From PALSA-894 sp963757565 (lineage in GTDB: Bacteria > Pseudomonadota > Alphaproteobacteria > Rhizobiales > Xanthobacteraceae), in NCBI GenBank assembly GCA_963757565.1, contig CAVWSB010000011.1:372001-436000 (forward strand): a stretch of 64,000 nt of DNA, written 5' to 3'. How positions within the stretch are numbered: position 1 is the stretch's first letter; each line of letters opens with the position of its first letter. Shown piece by piece: positions 35,029-45,062 of this stretch. The position numbers and the translations under genes are program-made. The notes below the pieces were generated by a model. It did no database searches. It saw only the letters and a program-made list of their open reading frames with translations, and was not told the DNA's origin.

Positions 35029-35082
35029 CGCGACACCGAATTCGTTTCGGGGCCGAATTGTTTCAGGATCGCAGCCTTCGGA

Positions 35083-36462
35083 TCAACCGCCGTAGCGGTC
35101 CTTGAGCAGCGCATAGAGCGCACGCGCGACCTGGCACTCGCCACCATCCGGGCGCGCCGGCTTGGCGCTGGGCGTCCAGGCGTAGATGTCGAAGTGAGCC
35201 CAGCTTTTCGCCGCCGTGACGAAGCGGGAGAGGAACAGCGCCGCCGTGATCGCGCCGCCTTGCGCGCCTCCCACATTGTTGATGTCGGCGGTCTTGGACT
35301 CCAGCATCGACTCGTAGGGCCGCCACAGCGGCATACGCCAGACCGGATCGCGCTCGGCCTGGGCGTGCCGCGCGAGGTCGGCCGCAAACGCATCGTCATC
35401 GGTGAAGAAGGGCGGCAGCTCTGGCCCGAGCGCGACACGCGCCGCGCCCGTCAATGTCGCCATGTCGACGATGAGGTCCGGCGCTTCTTCATCGGCGAGC
35501 GCCAGCGCGTCTGCCAGCACCAGGCGGCCTTCCGCGTCGGTATTGCCGATCTCGACCGTGATGCCCTTGCGCGACCGGTAGATGTCGAGCGGGCGGAAGG
35601 CATCGCCCGAAATCGCATTCTCGACCGCCGGGATCAGGACGCGCAGGCGAACGTCCAGTTTTGCATCCATGATCATGTGCGCGCACGCGAGCACGTTCGC
35701 GGCGCCGCCCATGTCCTTCTTCATGATCAGCATGCCGGCGTCGGGCTTGATGTCGAGCCCGCCGGTGTCGAAGCAAACACCCTTGCCGACCAGCGTGATC
35801 TTCGGGGCGTTGGCATTGCCCCAGGTAAGGTCGACCAGGCGCGGCGCGCGCGGCGAGGCGCGGCCGACCGCATGGATCAGCGGGAAATTCTGCTTCAACA
35901 GGTCGTCGCCGATGACAGTCTGGATCGCCGCGCCATGCCGCGAGGCAAGGTCGCGCGCGGCCAGTTCCAGCTCGGCCGGACCCATGTCGTTTGCCGGCGT
36001 GTTGATGAGATCGCGCGCGAGCGCCACGCCCTCGGCGATGCGCGATAGCTCCGCGCGCTCGGCGCTATCGGCGATTTCAAGCTGCGCGCCGTTCGGCTCG
36101 CCCTTGCGGTAGCGCGTGAACCGGTAAGAGCCGAGCGCGAAGGCGAGGGCCGCGAGGCGCCCGTCGTGCGGCGCATTGGCGAAGCGATAGACGCCGGGGG
36201 GAAGCAGGCCGGGCAGGCGGCCCGGCGCGAACCGGTCCTTGTCGGGCTTGTCGGATGGCTCGAAGCCGAACAGCACGCCCGTGAGCGCGCCATCGTCGCC
36301 CGGCAACAGCAGGAAGCGGCCGGGCTTCGGTTCGAATGTCGCGGTTTCGGCAAACCGCCGCGCCACGGCGCCGAGCTGTGCGCGCACGTCGCCCCAGGTT
36401 TCGGTATTGACGAACCAGACCGGTACGGACGCGCCGCCCGGTGCAACGAAGGCCGGATTCAT
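35083..36462 (-). CDS. Leucyl aminopeptidase family protein (M17)
   Basis: A 459-residue M17 metallo-aminopeptidase. ATG 36462 (MNPAFVAPGGASVPVWF) is the family-like start. Metal-binding and catalytic segments are visible: VGKGVCFDTGGLDIKP, MKKDMGGAANVL, and NTDAEGRLVLADAL, with TADINNVGGAQGGAITAALFL near the end. M17 enzymes release N-terminal residues from peptides in the cytoplasm. Located 54 bases upstream of the MarR gene and near the NlpC/P60 peptidase, it may process imported muropeptides; that is inference. Confidence 0.92.
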   Translation of the reverse strand: MNPAFVAPGGASVPVWFVNTETWGDVRAQLGAVARRFAETATFEPKPGRFLLLPGDDGALTGVLFGFEPSDKPDKDRFAPGRLPGLLPPGVYRFANAPHDGRLAALAFALGSYRFTRYRKGEPNGAQLEIADSAERAELSRIAEGVALARDLINTPANDMGPAELELAARDLASRHGAAIQTVIGDDLLKQNFPLIHAVGRASPRAPRLVDLTWGNANAPKITLVGKGVCFDTGGLDIKPDAGMLIMKKDMGGAANVLACAHMIMDAKLDVRLRVLIPAVENAISGDAFRPLDIYRSRKGITVEIGNTDAEGRLVLADALALADEEAPDLIVDMATLTGAARVALGPELPPFFTDDDAFAADLARHAQAERDPVWRMPLWRPYESMLESKTADINNVGGAQGGAITAALFLSRFVTAAKSWAHFDIYAWTPSAKPARPDGGECQVARALYALLKDRYGG

Positions 36463-36595
36463 GGAAGGTCCCCGAAGCCCTGCTAGCACGCCGGCGCGCA
36501 TGGCGTGAAGCGGGCGCAAGCGCCCCCGATTAACCAAGCCTTAGGGTTAACGATCTATTGCTGGGGCGGGTGGCGAAAGCCGCTGGAGCACCATC

Positions 36596-37420
36596 ATGAC
36601 TGTACGCGTAGCTTTCCGCGTTTGTTCGTTTGTCGGCGTCGTGCTGATCGCCGGTGCACTCGCGGGGTGCACGACCACCGGGTCGAGCGATACCACCGGC
36701 TCGATTTCGTCCGGCGGCGCGCAGCACACCGAAGCCGAGTGGCGACGCGCGGCCGATGCGCTCAGCGAGCGCTTCCGCGCCAACCCGCGCGATCCCGACG
36801 TGGCAATCCGCTATGCGCAGGCGTTGCGCGCGACCGGGCAGCGCGCGCAGGCAGCGGCGGTACTTGAGACCGCTTCGCTGCACAACCCGAACAACAAGTC
36901 GGTGCTCGGCGCGTACGGCCGCGCGCTCGCGGATTCCGGGAACTACAAACAGGCGATGGATGTGCTTGAGCGCGCCCATTCGCCCGACCAGCCCGACTGG
37001 CGCATTCTCTCCGTGCAGGGTGCAGTCATGGATCAGACGGGCCGCCACGAGGAAGCGCGGCTTTATTACGCAAGTGCACTCAAGATCGTGCCGGACGAGC
37101 CCTCGGTGCTGTCCAATCTCGGCCTGTCCTATGCGCTCTCGAAGGACCTGAAGCAGGCCGAGGAGACATTGCGGCGCGCCTCCCAACGCGGCAGCGCCGA
37201 CAAGCGCGTGCGTCAAAATCTCGCATTGGTGGTCGGCCTGCAAGGTCGCTTCCAGGAAGCTGAAGCGATTGCGCGTGCCGACCTGCCGGAAGGCGAGGCG
37301 GTCGCGAATGTCGCTTATCTTCGGCGGATGCTGGCGCAGAAGAATAATCCGAACGCTCTCAAGAAGAACACCTCGCGCACGATCGAAGGACTCGAACCCG
37401 CGGAAGTCAGCGGCAGCTAG
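36596..37420 (+). CDS. tadD: TPR lipoprotein of the Tad pilus system
   Basis: A 274-residue lipoprotein with lipobox LIAGALAGC at about residues 17-25 and at least four tetratricopeptide-like repeats (ADALSERFRANPRDPDVAIRY, VLETASLHNPNN, YYASALKIVPDEPSVLSNLGLSYAL). TadD proteins help secretin assembly in Tad pilus biogenesis. It lies at the left edge of the tad/cpa locus, on the opposite strand from tadC, with a metallophosphoesterase between them. Confidence 0.85.
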   Translation: MTVRVAFRVCSFVGVVLIAGALAGCTTTGSSDTTGSISSGGAQHTEAEWRRAADALSERFRANPRDPDVAIRYAQALRATGQRAQAAAVLETASLHNPNNKSVLGAYGRALADSGNYKQAMDVLERAHSPDQPDWRILSVQGAVMDQTGRHEEARLYYASALKIVPDEPSVLSNLGLSYALSKDLKQAEETLRRASQRGSADKRVRQNLALVVGLQGRFQEAEAIARADLPEGEAVANVAYLRRMLAQKNNPNALKKNTSRTIEGLEPAEVSGS

Positions 37421-37577
37421 GTCCGTTTCCGTCGTCCGCTTCAGCGAAGTCTCCTGCCGGATCGCGACTCTCCCAATTCCTTACACGCGCGTGCGCCGGT
37501 TGTCGGTGCGTGTTTCTTGTCGTTTCCGATCTGAATGCTAAGGTTGCATTGCAGGGACGAGACGGGGGAGCGCGTCA

Positions 37578-39482
37578 ATGGCGGAAAAGCCCACGCAGTG
37601 GCGCAAAGCTACCATTGAGCAGTGGCCGGCGACGAGCTGGCTTGATCCGATCGATATCACGCGCACCGGCCTGCTCACGGTTCTTGCGGGCCTGTTCGGA
37701 TCGTTCGCCGATAAACGCGAGACGCTGGCGGCGCTTTACCCGAGCGATCCCAAGTCGCTGGCCTTCGACCACACCCAGGGCGACGACGTCTGGTTCGACT
37801 ACATCTGCGACACCGGTGATGGTTGGAACCCGACTTACTCCATCGCCTATCTGGTCGGACAGGATTCGCTTGCGGTCGAGAACGCCGACGGCGGCGACAA
37901 GAGGATGCTCCCGCGCGGCGCCTTTATGGTTCTCGGTGGCGATCAGGTCTATCCGGTTGCTTCAGCAGATACCTATCGCAACCGGCTGGAAGGTCCGTAC
38001 TTTGCGGCGCGGCCGCAAAGCTACGACAAAGCGAACCGCATTCCGGTTTACGCGCTTCCCGGCAATCACGACTGGTATGACGGGCTCACCTCATTCATCC
38101 GTCTCTTCTGCCACAGAGACCGCTGGGTCGCGCAGTGGACGGCCACGCAATCGCGCAGCTACTTCGCGCTCAAGCTTCCGCACAAATGGTGGGTCTGGGG
38201 CCTCGACGTACAACTGGAGTCGGACCTCGACGTCCCGCAGGTCGACTACTTCAAGCGATGCGCCGACCTTCTGGGCGCGGGCGATCGCGTGATCATCGTG
38301 AGTCCCGAGCCGACCTGGATCAAGGCCGGGCAGGATCGAGAGCAAGACGTCGATCCGTCGCACCGGAATATGCTGTACCTGGAAAGCCTCATTCATGCCA
38401 AAGGCGCCGACATCCCGGTCAAGATTGCCGGCGATCTGCATCACTACGCCAGGTACGAAGAAGAGGGCGGGTCGGGCCAGAAGCGGCAGTTGATAACCTG
38501 CGGCGGCGGGGGCGCGTTTCTCCACGGCACCTACGGGCTGCCACCAAAGCTCCTTTTGAAGGAGGCGGAGGCGCGTGAAGGGTCATACCGGAAACCCATC
38601 GAACGGGAATTCGGGCGAAAGAAGATCGTGCCGAGCGAGAGCCAGTCCAAAGCATTACGCCTCGGAGTCATCCGGCACCTGATCCCTCAAAATCCCTGGT
38701 TCGCGGTTGCAGTCGGTTGTGTCTACTGGGTCTACAGCTGGCTCCTGCAGTCCGCCAGCGAGGCTCTGAACACCTTGCCCTGGACCGCGCCAACGCTGCT
38801 CGACTATCTGCGGACCAGTTGCCGTACCGAATACTGCCCAGGTCTCTTCCTTGCGTGGTGGGACGTCGTGATCCGCGATCCGCGACTGTTCATCTTCACT
38901 GCGGTGATTGTCGGAGGTTGCGGCATGTTCGCGCTCGTGAGCAGGCGCGCCAGCTCACCGCTCTGGAAGAAGACGGGCCTTGTCCTGCTCGGCCTACTCC
39001 ATGGATGTGGCCATATCGCGCTTGCCCTCTTGCTCATGGATTGGCTCGCCCAGTGCGTGACGGCGAACTGGTTCGTTCACTTCATGACGTTGCCGACCGG
39101 TGCGATCCCAGGCGCACTCCTGATGTCAATCTATCTGCTTCTGGCGAGCGTTTTATTTGAGGGACACGACCAGGAAGTGCTCTCGACCCAGGCGATCGCG
39201 GACTACAAGTGCTTCACCCGCTTCCACGTCACGAAGGACACTGTGACGATCTATCCCATCGGGCTGGAGACGGTGTGCAAGGAGTGGGAGCTTGCCGCGG
39301 GCATCGAGCCAAGGACTTACAAGCAGCATCGGTTTCCGCGCCGCAAGCGCGTCTACCGCGATCTGAGAATTCCGCTAACCGTCAAGGCGATCTTCGAGCC
39401 GGTCCGGGTGAAGGAGCTAACGCCGCGCCTGCTGGAAGCTCCGATCGTGGTGAACTGGCCGGCGCCTACTGGATCGCCATGA
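37578..39482 (+). CDS. Membrane metallophosphoesterase
   Basis: A 634-residue protein with an N-terminal calcineurin-like phosphoesterase domain (about 70-330) and a C-terminal membrane part with about four helices (PWFAVAVGCVYWVYSW, FIFTAVIVGGCGMFALV, VLLGLLHGCGHIALALLL, PGALLMSIYLLLASVL). Metal-site motifs seen are LGGDQVYP, PGNHDWYDG, and AGDLHHYARY; the first DxH motif is DTGDGWN. It ends with a soluble C-terminal domain. It sits between tadD and tadC and is not a known Tad component; its substrate is unknown. Its end overlaps the tadC end by 17 bases. Confidence 0.75.
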   Translation: MAEKPTQWRKATIEQWPATSWLDPIDITRTGLLTVLAGLFGSFADKRETLAALYPSDPKSLAFDHTQGDDVWFDYICDTGDGWNPTYSIAYLVGQDSLAVENADGGDKRMLPRGAFMVLGGDQVYPVASADTYRNRLEGPYFAARPQSYDKANRIPVYALPGNHDWYDGLTSFIRLFCHRDRWVAQWTATQSRSYFALKLPHKWWVWGLDVQLESDLDVPQVDYFKRCADLLGAGDRVIIVSPEPTWIKAGQDREQDVDPSHRNMLYLESLIHAKGADIPVKIAGDLHHYARYEEEGGSGQKRQLITCGGGGAFLHGTYGLPPKLLLKEAEAREGSYRKPIEREFGRKKIVPSESQSKALRLGVIRHLIPQNPWFAVAVGCVYWVYSWLLQSASEALNTLPWTAPTLLDYLRTSCRTEYCPGLFLAWWDVVIRDPRLFIFTAVIVGGCGMFALVSRRASSPLWKKTGLVLLGLLHGCGHIALALLLMDWLAQCVTANWFVHFMTLPTGAIPGALLMSIYLLLASVLFEGHDQEVLSTQAIADYKCFTRFHVTKDTVTIYPIGLETVCKEWELAAGIEPRTYKQHRFPRRKRVYRDLRIPLTVKAIFEPVRVKELTPRLLEAPIVVNWPAPTGSP

Positions 39483-40442
39483 CGCGGATCGCCGCCGGGC
39501 CTAGAATGACGATGAACAGCACCGGCAGGAAGAACAGGATCATCGGCACGGTGAGCTTCGGCGGCAGCGCGGCCGCCTTCTTCTCGGCCTCCGACATGCG
39601 CATGTCGCGATTTTCCTGCGCCATCACGCGCAGCGTCTGTCCGAGCGGCGTGCCGTAGCGTTCCGATTGCTGCAGCGCGACGCAGACGGACTTCACGCCT
39701 TCGAGGTCGGTGCGCTTGGCGAGATTTTCATACGCCACCTTGCGGTCCTGCAGGTAGGACAGTTCCGCGGTGGTCAGCGTCAATTCCTCGGCAAGCGGGA
39801 TCGATTGGGACCCGATTTCCTGGGAGACCTTGCGGAACGCCGCTTCGATCGACATGCCGGACTCAACGCAGATCAGCAAAAGGTCGAGCGCATCGGGAAA
39901 TGCCCGGCGGATCGAAAGCTGGCGCTTGGAAATCTTGTTCTTCAGGAACAGGTACGGCAGCTGCATGCCGACGAACGCGGCGAATCAGGCACATGCCGAA
40001 CTTCATGACCGGCGGCTTCTCCATCTGCATCACGAAGAAGATGTAGAACAGCGAGAAAAGGAACGCGACGATCGGCGTCACCATGCGGAAGAACAGGTAG
40101 GTCACGTAAGGCGCCTGGCCGCGGTAACCCGCCTGAATGAGTTTGTCGCGCGCCTGTTCCTGACCGACCCACTTGGTCAGGTTGAATTGGTCGACAACAC
40201 GCTTCATGTACTGCTTCGGCGACTGCCGTAGCTGCACTTTGTCGCCGCGCGCGAGGCGTTCGCGCTCGCGCTGCCGGATCTTCTCGCGCTCGATCGCGAC
40301 CGCCTTCAGCCGCCGATTGCAGATCGTCGCGCGCGAGCAGCGGCATCGCGAGCGTGATCACCGTCGCGATGGCGGCGATCGCGGCGAATATGCTCGCCAT
40401 GAACTTCGGGTCGTGCATCTTGTCGATGAGCAGTTCGAGCAC
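39466..40442 (-). CDS. tadC: Tad pilus inner-membrane platform protein TadC (two frameshifts)
   Basis: A GspF-domain protein of about 325 residues that forms the inner-membrane platform with TadB. Frames: N-terminal MLELLIDKMHDPKF and a helix; middle KVQLRQSPKQYMKRVVDQF and RMVTPIVAFLFSLFYIFFVMQ; C-terminal MQLPYLFLKNKISKRQLSIRRAFPDALDLL and the last helix VPMILFFLPVLFIVILGP. They rejoin by removing one base near 40318 and one near 39985. TadB follows upstream, 52 bases away. Confidence 0.85.
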
Positions 40443-40494
40443 GGCGCGGGTCCTTAACGTTCATGCATGGCTCGGTCCAAAAGCCGGCATGCCC

Positions 40495-41478
40495 CTAGAA
40501 ATCGAAGTTGATCATCTTCTTCATGACGAAGACGCCGATCAGCATCCACACTGCGGAGCAGGCCATCATCAGGCGGCCGGTCGGGTGCGTCCACAACAAC
40601 TCGATGTAGTTCGGGCTGGAGATGTAGACGAGAATCATGACGGCGAACGGAAGCGCTGCGATAATGGAGGCGGAGGCTTTTGCCTCCATCGACATCGCCT
40701 GGATTTTGGCCTTCATTTTCTTGCGGTCGCGCAGCACACGCGACAGGTTGCCGAGTGCTTCGGAAAGATTGCCGCCTGCGCGCTGCTGGATCGAGACCAC
40801 GATGCCAAAGAAGTTGGCTTCCGGGAGCGGCATCCGCTCGTAAAGCTTGGCGCAGGCATCGCCCATCGAGATGCCGACAGTCTGCGCTTCGACAACGGTC
40901 TTGAACTCGCTTCTCACCGGCTCCTGCGACTCGTTCGAAATGATGCGCAGGCAATCGCCGAGCGGCAGACCCGCCTTGACGCCGCGGACGATCACGTCCA
41001 CCGCGTCGGGGAAGTAATTCAGGAACTTGCCTTCGCGGCGCTTCTTGAGAAACGCCAACAGCCAGCGCGGGGCTCCAAATCCACCGGCGAATCCCGCACC
41101 CGCGGCGGCGAGTACGCCACCGCCGACCAGAAAGATCGCGACGAACAGCACCATCCCGATGCCGACGCTGATCATGATGTACTGACGCTTGCTCCATTGG
41201 AGGCCCGCTTGGGAAATGCGCATCGCCAGCGGCAGGTTTTTCTGCTTCTTTTGCCGGACTTCCAGTTCTTTGAGCGTGTCTTCGATCTGATCGCGCCGCA
41301 TCCTCGGCGCGCGGCCGGCAGCGGCGGTGACGCGCGCGGTTGGCTCGGCGCGCACCACGCTTTCCTGGCGCCGTTCGGCGTGCCGCTCGCCCGACAGGAT
41401 CGGATAGACGAAAACCCAGATGACCCCGCCGGCTGCGAGCGCCACCAGCGCGAACATGGCAAGCGATTGCATCGGCAT
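40495..41478 (-). CDS. tadB: Tad pilus inner-membrane platform protein TadB
   Basis: A 327-residue GspF-domain protein. ATG 41478 (MPMQSLAMFALVALAAGG) gives the usual N-terminal helix; the longer frame to 41595 overlaps cpaF. The GspF region has FPDAVDVIVRGVKAGLPLGDCL, ISMGDACAKLYERMPLPEANFFG and AGGNLSEALGNLSRVLRDRKKM. The reading frame is intact, unlike its neighbours. Ten bases separate it from cpaF. Confidence 0.92.
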   Translation of the reverse strand: MPMQSLAMFALVALAAGGVIWVFVYPILSGERHAERRQESVVRAEPTARVTAAAGRAPRMRRDQIEDTLKELEVRQKKQKNLPLAMRISQAGLQWSKRQYIMISVGIGMVLFVAIFLVGGGVLAAAGAGFAGGFGAPRWLLAFLKKRREGKFLNYFPDAVDVIVRGVKAGLPLGDCLRIISNESQEPVRSEFKTVVEAQTVGISMGDACAKLYERMPLPEANFFGIVVSIQQRAGGNLSEALGNLSRVLRDRKKMKAKIQAMSMEAKASASIIAALPFAVMILVYISSPNYIELLWTHPTGRLMMACSAVWMLIGVFVMKKMINFDF

Positions 41479-41488
41479 GTAGACGCCC

Positions 41489-43013
41489 TTATCCCTTGAA
41501 CGGCTCGCCGGCGACTTCGGCGGCATCGAGCGCTGCGCCGAGCCGCTTCTCGTCGCCGTAATAGCGTGCGCGCTCCCAGAAACGCGGGCGTCCAATGCCG
41601 GTGGAGCGATGCCGGCCGATCAGCTTGCCGTGTGCGTCCTCGCCCATCATTTCGTAGACGAACACGTCCTGCGTAATGATGACATCGCCTTCCATGCCCA
41701 TCACCTCGGTCACGTGCGTGATGCGGCGCGAGCCGTCGCGCAGACGCGCGGCCTGGATGACGACATCGACCGACGAGCAGATCATTTCGCGGATGGTCTT
41801 GGAGGGGAGGGTGTAACCGCCCATCGTGATCATGGATTCCAGACGCGAGAGAGCTTCGCGCGGCGTGTTGGCGTGCAGCGTGCCCATCGAGCCGTCGTGG
41901 CCGGTGTTCATCGCCTGCAACAGGTCGAACGCCTCGGGTCCGCGGACTTCGCCGACGATGATGCGTTCCGGGCGCATACGCAGGCAGTTCTTGACCAGAT
42001 CACGCATCGTGACCTGGCCTTCGCCTTCGAGGTTCGGCGGACGGGTTTCGAGGCGTACCACATGCGGCTGCTGCAGCTGCAACTCGGCCGCGTCCTCGCA
42101 GGTAATGATGCGCTCGTCTTCCTCGATGAAGCTGGTCAAGCAGTTCAACAGGGTCGTCTTGCCGGAGCCGGTGCCGCCGGAGATCAGCACGTTGGCGCGG
42201 CAGTGGCCGATGATCTTGAGGACCTCAGCGCCCTCCGGGGAAATCGAGCCGAACTTGACGAGTTGGTCGAGCGTCAGCTTGTCCTTCTTGAACTTGCGGA
42301 TGGTGAGCGATGGCCCGTCGATCGCGAGAGGCGGAACGATCGCGTTGACGCGAGAGCCATCGGGCAGGCGCGCATCGCAGATCGGCGAGGCTTCGTCGAC
42401 GCGGCGGCCGATCTGGTTGACGATGCGCTGCGCGATATTCAGCAGCTGCTGATTGTCGCGGAAGCGGATGTTGGTCTGCTGAATTTTGCCGTTGACTTCG
42501 ATGTAGACGGTGTTGGCGCCGTTCACCATGATGTCGGCGATGTCGTCGCGCGCCAGCAGCGGCTCGAGCGGACCATAGCCGAGCACGTCGTTGCAGATGT
42601 CGTCGAGCAGTTCTTCCTGCTCGGAGATCGACATCACGATGCTCTTGATCGCGATGATCTCGTTGACGATGTCGCGGATTTCCTCGCGCGCGGACTCCGA
42701 GTCGAGGCGCGCAAGCTGCGACAGGTCGATGGCCTCGATCAGGGCGGAGAAGATCGCGCCTTTGACCTCGTAATAGGTCTCCGAGCGGCGCGAGTCGCGC
42801 GCGGTCGGCACGATCGGCTTCGGCCCATGGCCCGGGGCGAGCGGCGGCGATGTGATCGGCGCGCCGAGGCCCGTCGGAAGGCAGCGGCGTGAGACCCACA
42901 TCGCTCCCGCCCGGCGACGGAGCAGGCGGGCGCGCGGCCTCAGGCACCGGCGCCGGTTGCGGCGGCGCCGGGCTGCGCTGGTCAGGGCCCGATGTGGAAC
43001 GCTTTCCGAACAC
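41489..43013 (-). CDS. cpaF: Tad pilus ATPase CpaF/TadA (one frameshift near the N-terminus)
   Basis: A secretion ATPase of about 507 residues powering pilus assembly and retraction. ATG 43013 (MFGKRSTSGPDQRSP) opens a Pro-rich linker; after about 50 codons the frame changes at 42870-42872, where a CCC should be CC. The rest is intact: Walker A ISGGTGSGKTTLLN, Walker B-like MRPERIIVGEVRGPEAFDLLQAMNTGHDGS, and an Asp box ERIITCEDAAEL. Flanked by tadB and cpaE. Confidence 0.93.
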
Positions 43014-43026
43014 GGTTGTCTCCGCC

Positions 43027-44312
43027 TTACGGCTGCTTGCGCCTGAGCTTTTCGATCAGCGGGGTGAGCAGGCTATTGCGCGAACGTTTCACTTCCGTAC
43101 GCCCGGTCAGTGTCTGCGCGAGCGAACGGAAGGTTTCCGCCGCGCGGTGGTTCGCGGACACTTCTGCGATCATCTGGCCGTTATTCGCGGCGGTGCCGAA
43201 CATTTGCGGATCGAACGGGATCGATGCGAGCGGCTCGAACTCGAGCGCCTTGGCGAAATCCGCCGGCTTGATCTCCGGCCGCTTCGGCACGCCGACCTGG
43301 TTGAGGCAGTACTGCGGGCGGCTGTCGTTCGGCCGCGAGGCGCGCAGCAGGTCGATCAGGTTCTTGGTGTTGCGCAGGTTGGCGAGATCGGGCGCCGCGA
43401 CGATCAGGATGTCGTCGGCGCCGATCAGCGTGCGCTTCGCCCAACCGGTCCACACATGCGGCACGTCGAGCACGATGCACGGCACGGTCGAGCGCAGCAC
43501 GTCGAAGATCGAGTCGAATGCCTCGGTGCCGAAATCGTAGACGCTGTCGAGCGTCGCCGGCGCGGCGAGCAGGCTCAGATGATCGGTGCATTTCGACGAG
43601 CAGACGGTCGACGAACGCGGTGTCGATGCGGTCCGGCGACATCACGGCGTCGGCGATGCCCTGCGGCGGGTCCTGGTTGAAGTCGAGCCCGGCGGTCCCG
43701 AACGGCAGATCGAGATCGGCGACGACAGCGTCAAGATGCACGTCGCGCGCGATCGCCCAGGCGATGTTGTGCGCGACCGTCGAGGAGCCGACGCCGCCCT
43801 TGGCGCCGACCACCGCGAGCGTGCGGCCGACCGGCTTGGCGTCGACCGCATAGAACAGGCCCGGAGACGGCGCGGATCAGGTCGACGGGGCCGACCGGCG
43901 CGATCAGGTAGTCGCTGACGCCGCGCCGGACCATCTCGCGATAGAGGACGATGTCGTTGAGGTGGCCGATCACGATCGACGCGCGTGCCGGCGTCGCAGA
44001 CCTCGGCAAGCGAATCGAGACCGGCGAGCAGTACTCGCCGCGCCGCCATCCGACTCGATGATGACGACGTTTGGCGTCGCGGATGCCCGGTAGGCTTCGG
44101 TCGCCGCCGCGATGCCGCCCATCTGCACCTTCAGATGCGCCTTGGTCATGCGCCGATCTTCGCCCGCCGCCTGCATCGCGGCGGCAGTGTCGGCGGAGGT
44201 CGCAGAACGCCTGGATCGAGATGCGCGGCACCGGCGCGATGTGCTCGTCCTGTGCGCCTGCGTCGGCATGCGCGGCGCTCTGGTCGCCGCCTTTGAGTGC
44301 AAATTTGATCAT
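43027..44312 (-). CDS. cpaE: Pilus assembly/localisation protein CpaE/TadZ (at least five frameshifts)
   Basis: A MinD/ParA-like protein of about 427 residues that positions Tad machinery. Pieces read in order: IKFALKGGDQSAAHADA; MTKAHLKVQMGGIAAATEAY; NVVIIESDGG; VLLAGLDSLAEVCDAGTR; HLNDIVLYREMVRRGVSDYL; the deviant Walker A LAVVGAKGGVGSSTVAHNIA; ADLDLPFGTAGLDFNQDP; CIVLDVPHVWTGWAKRTLI; and an intact C-terminus ending EKLRRKQP. Joining them needs the removal of one base near 44202, 44045, 43977, 43862 and 43580. The start overlaps the cpaD stop (ATGA). Confidence 0.85.
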
Positions 44313-45040
44313 TGGCCCACATCGCTGATCTTGCCTTTATTGGCATCCGGGTACTGCGTCGCGGTGGCTTCGCCCTTGCGGTACTTGTCGATCACGGTGG
44401 AGCGGCGCGCGGTATAGACCGGCGTCTTCGGCGCGCGGCTGCACCAGGTCGGACGGATCGGCGACCTGCGCGGCGAGATTGCGCTGCGTTCGCGCAGCCG
44501 TGATTCCAGTATGGCTTGTTCGACGAGTAGACCGGGTCGGAGGTCGGGCCGATATCGTCCGGCCACAGGCCGCACGGTCCGGTCTCGGCCGCCATCCGCG
44601 GATAATTCGACGCGGAGCGTGCCGAGCCGTATCGGATCGCTCGGCCGTGACTGGGCCGGATCTCGATCGCGTTGCGGCGGGACGCCGGACGACGACGAGG
44701 AGCGCCCGGATTTCACGCGGCACACTGGTTGCCGCGCGCTCATTGGCGCCGCCGACCGGGACCTCGATCACGATGCCGCCGGTCGCTTCCTCGCCGCCAG
44801 GTGGAGGCAAGCGCGCCGACCTCGGCGCGCTGCGTCGGCGTCAGCGTCGCCGCGGTTGTCGCCGATGAAGACAATCAGCGACTGCGCCTTCTCGCGCACC
44901 GCGATCGGGTGCCGCAGCCGGTAATCGCTCGGAACACTTGCCGACGTCCTCGGTCGAGCGGGTCGTCTTGCAGCCGGCGAGCATGGCCGCGAGGCTGACG
45001 AAGCGCCAGCGGCGCGGCGAGGGTGAGAGATTTGTTCATG
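44309..45040 (-). CDS. cpaD: Pilus lipoprotein CpaD (multiple frameshifts)
   Basis: A CpaD-type outer-membrane lipoprotein of about 240 residues. Pieces in three frames read: MNKSLTLAAPLA, then LAAMLAGCKTTRSTEDVG (lipobox), SDYRLRHPIAVREKAQSLIVF, LTPTQRAEVGALAST, ATGGIVIEVPVGGANERAATS, MAAETGPCGLWPDDIGPT with SSNKPYWNHGCANAAQ, NLAAQVADPSDLVQPR, and the C-terminus STVIDKYRKGEATATQYPDA. FWNxGCAxxxNLAxxVADPxDLxxPR is diagnostic. About seven one-base changes are needed, so the coding sequence as printed is unreliable. Its stop overlaps cpaE. Confidence 0.82.
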
Positions 45041-45062
45041 GGATTGTCCGTTCCTCGTCGCG

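Noticed and set aside
36463..36537. Longer start for the M17 aminopeptidase
   Set aside because: The additional residues (rich in Arg, Ala and Gly) do not match the family start, which begins at MNPAFVAPGG.
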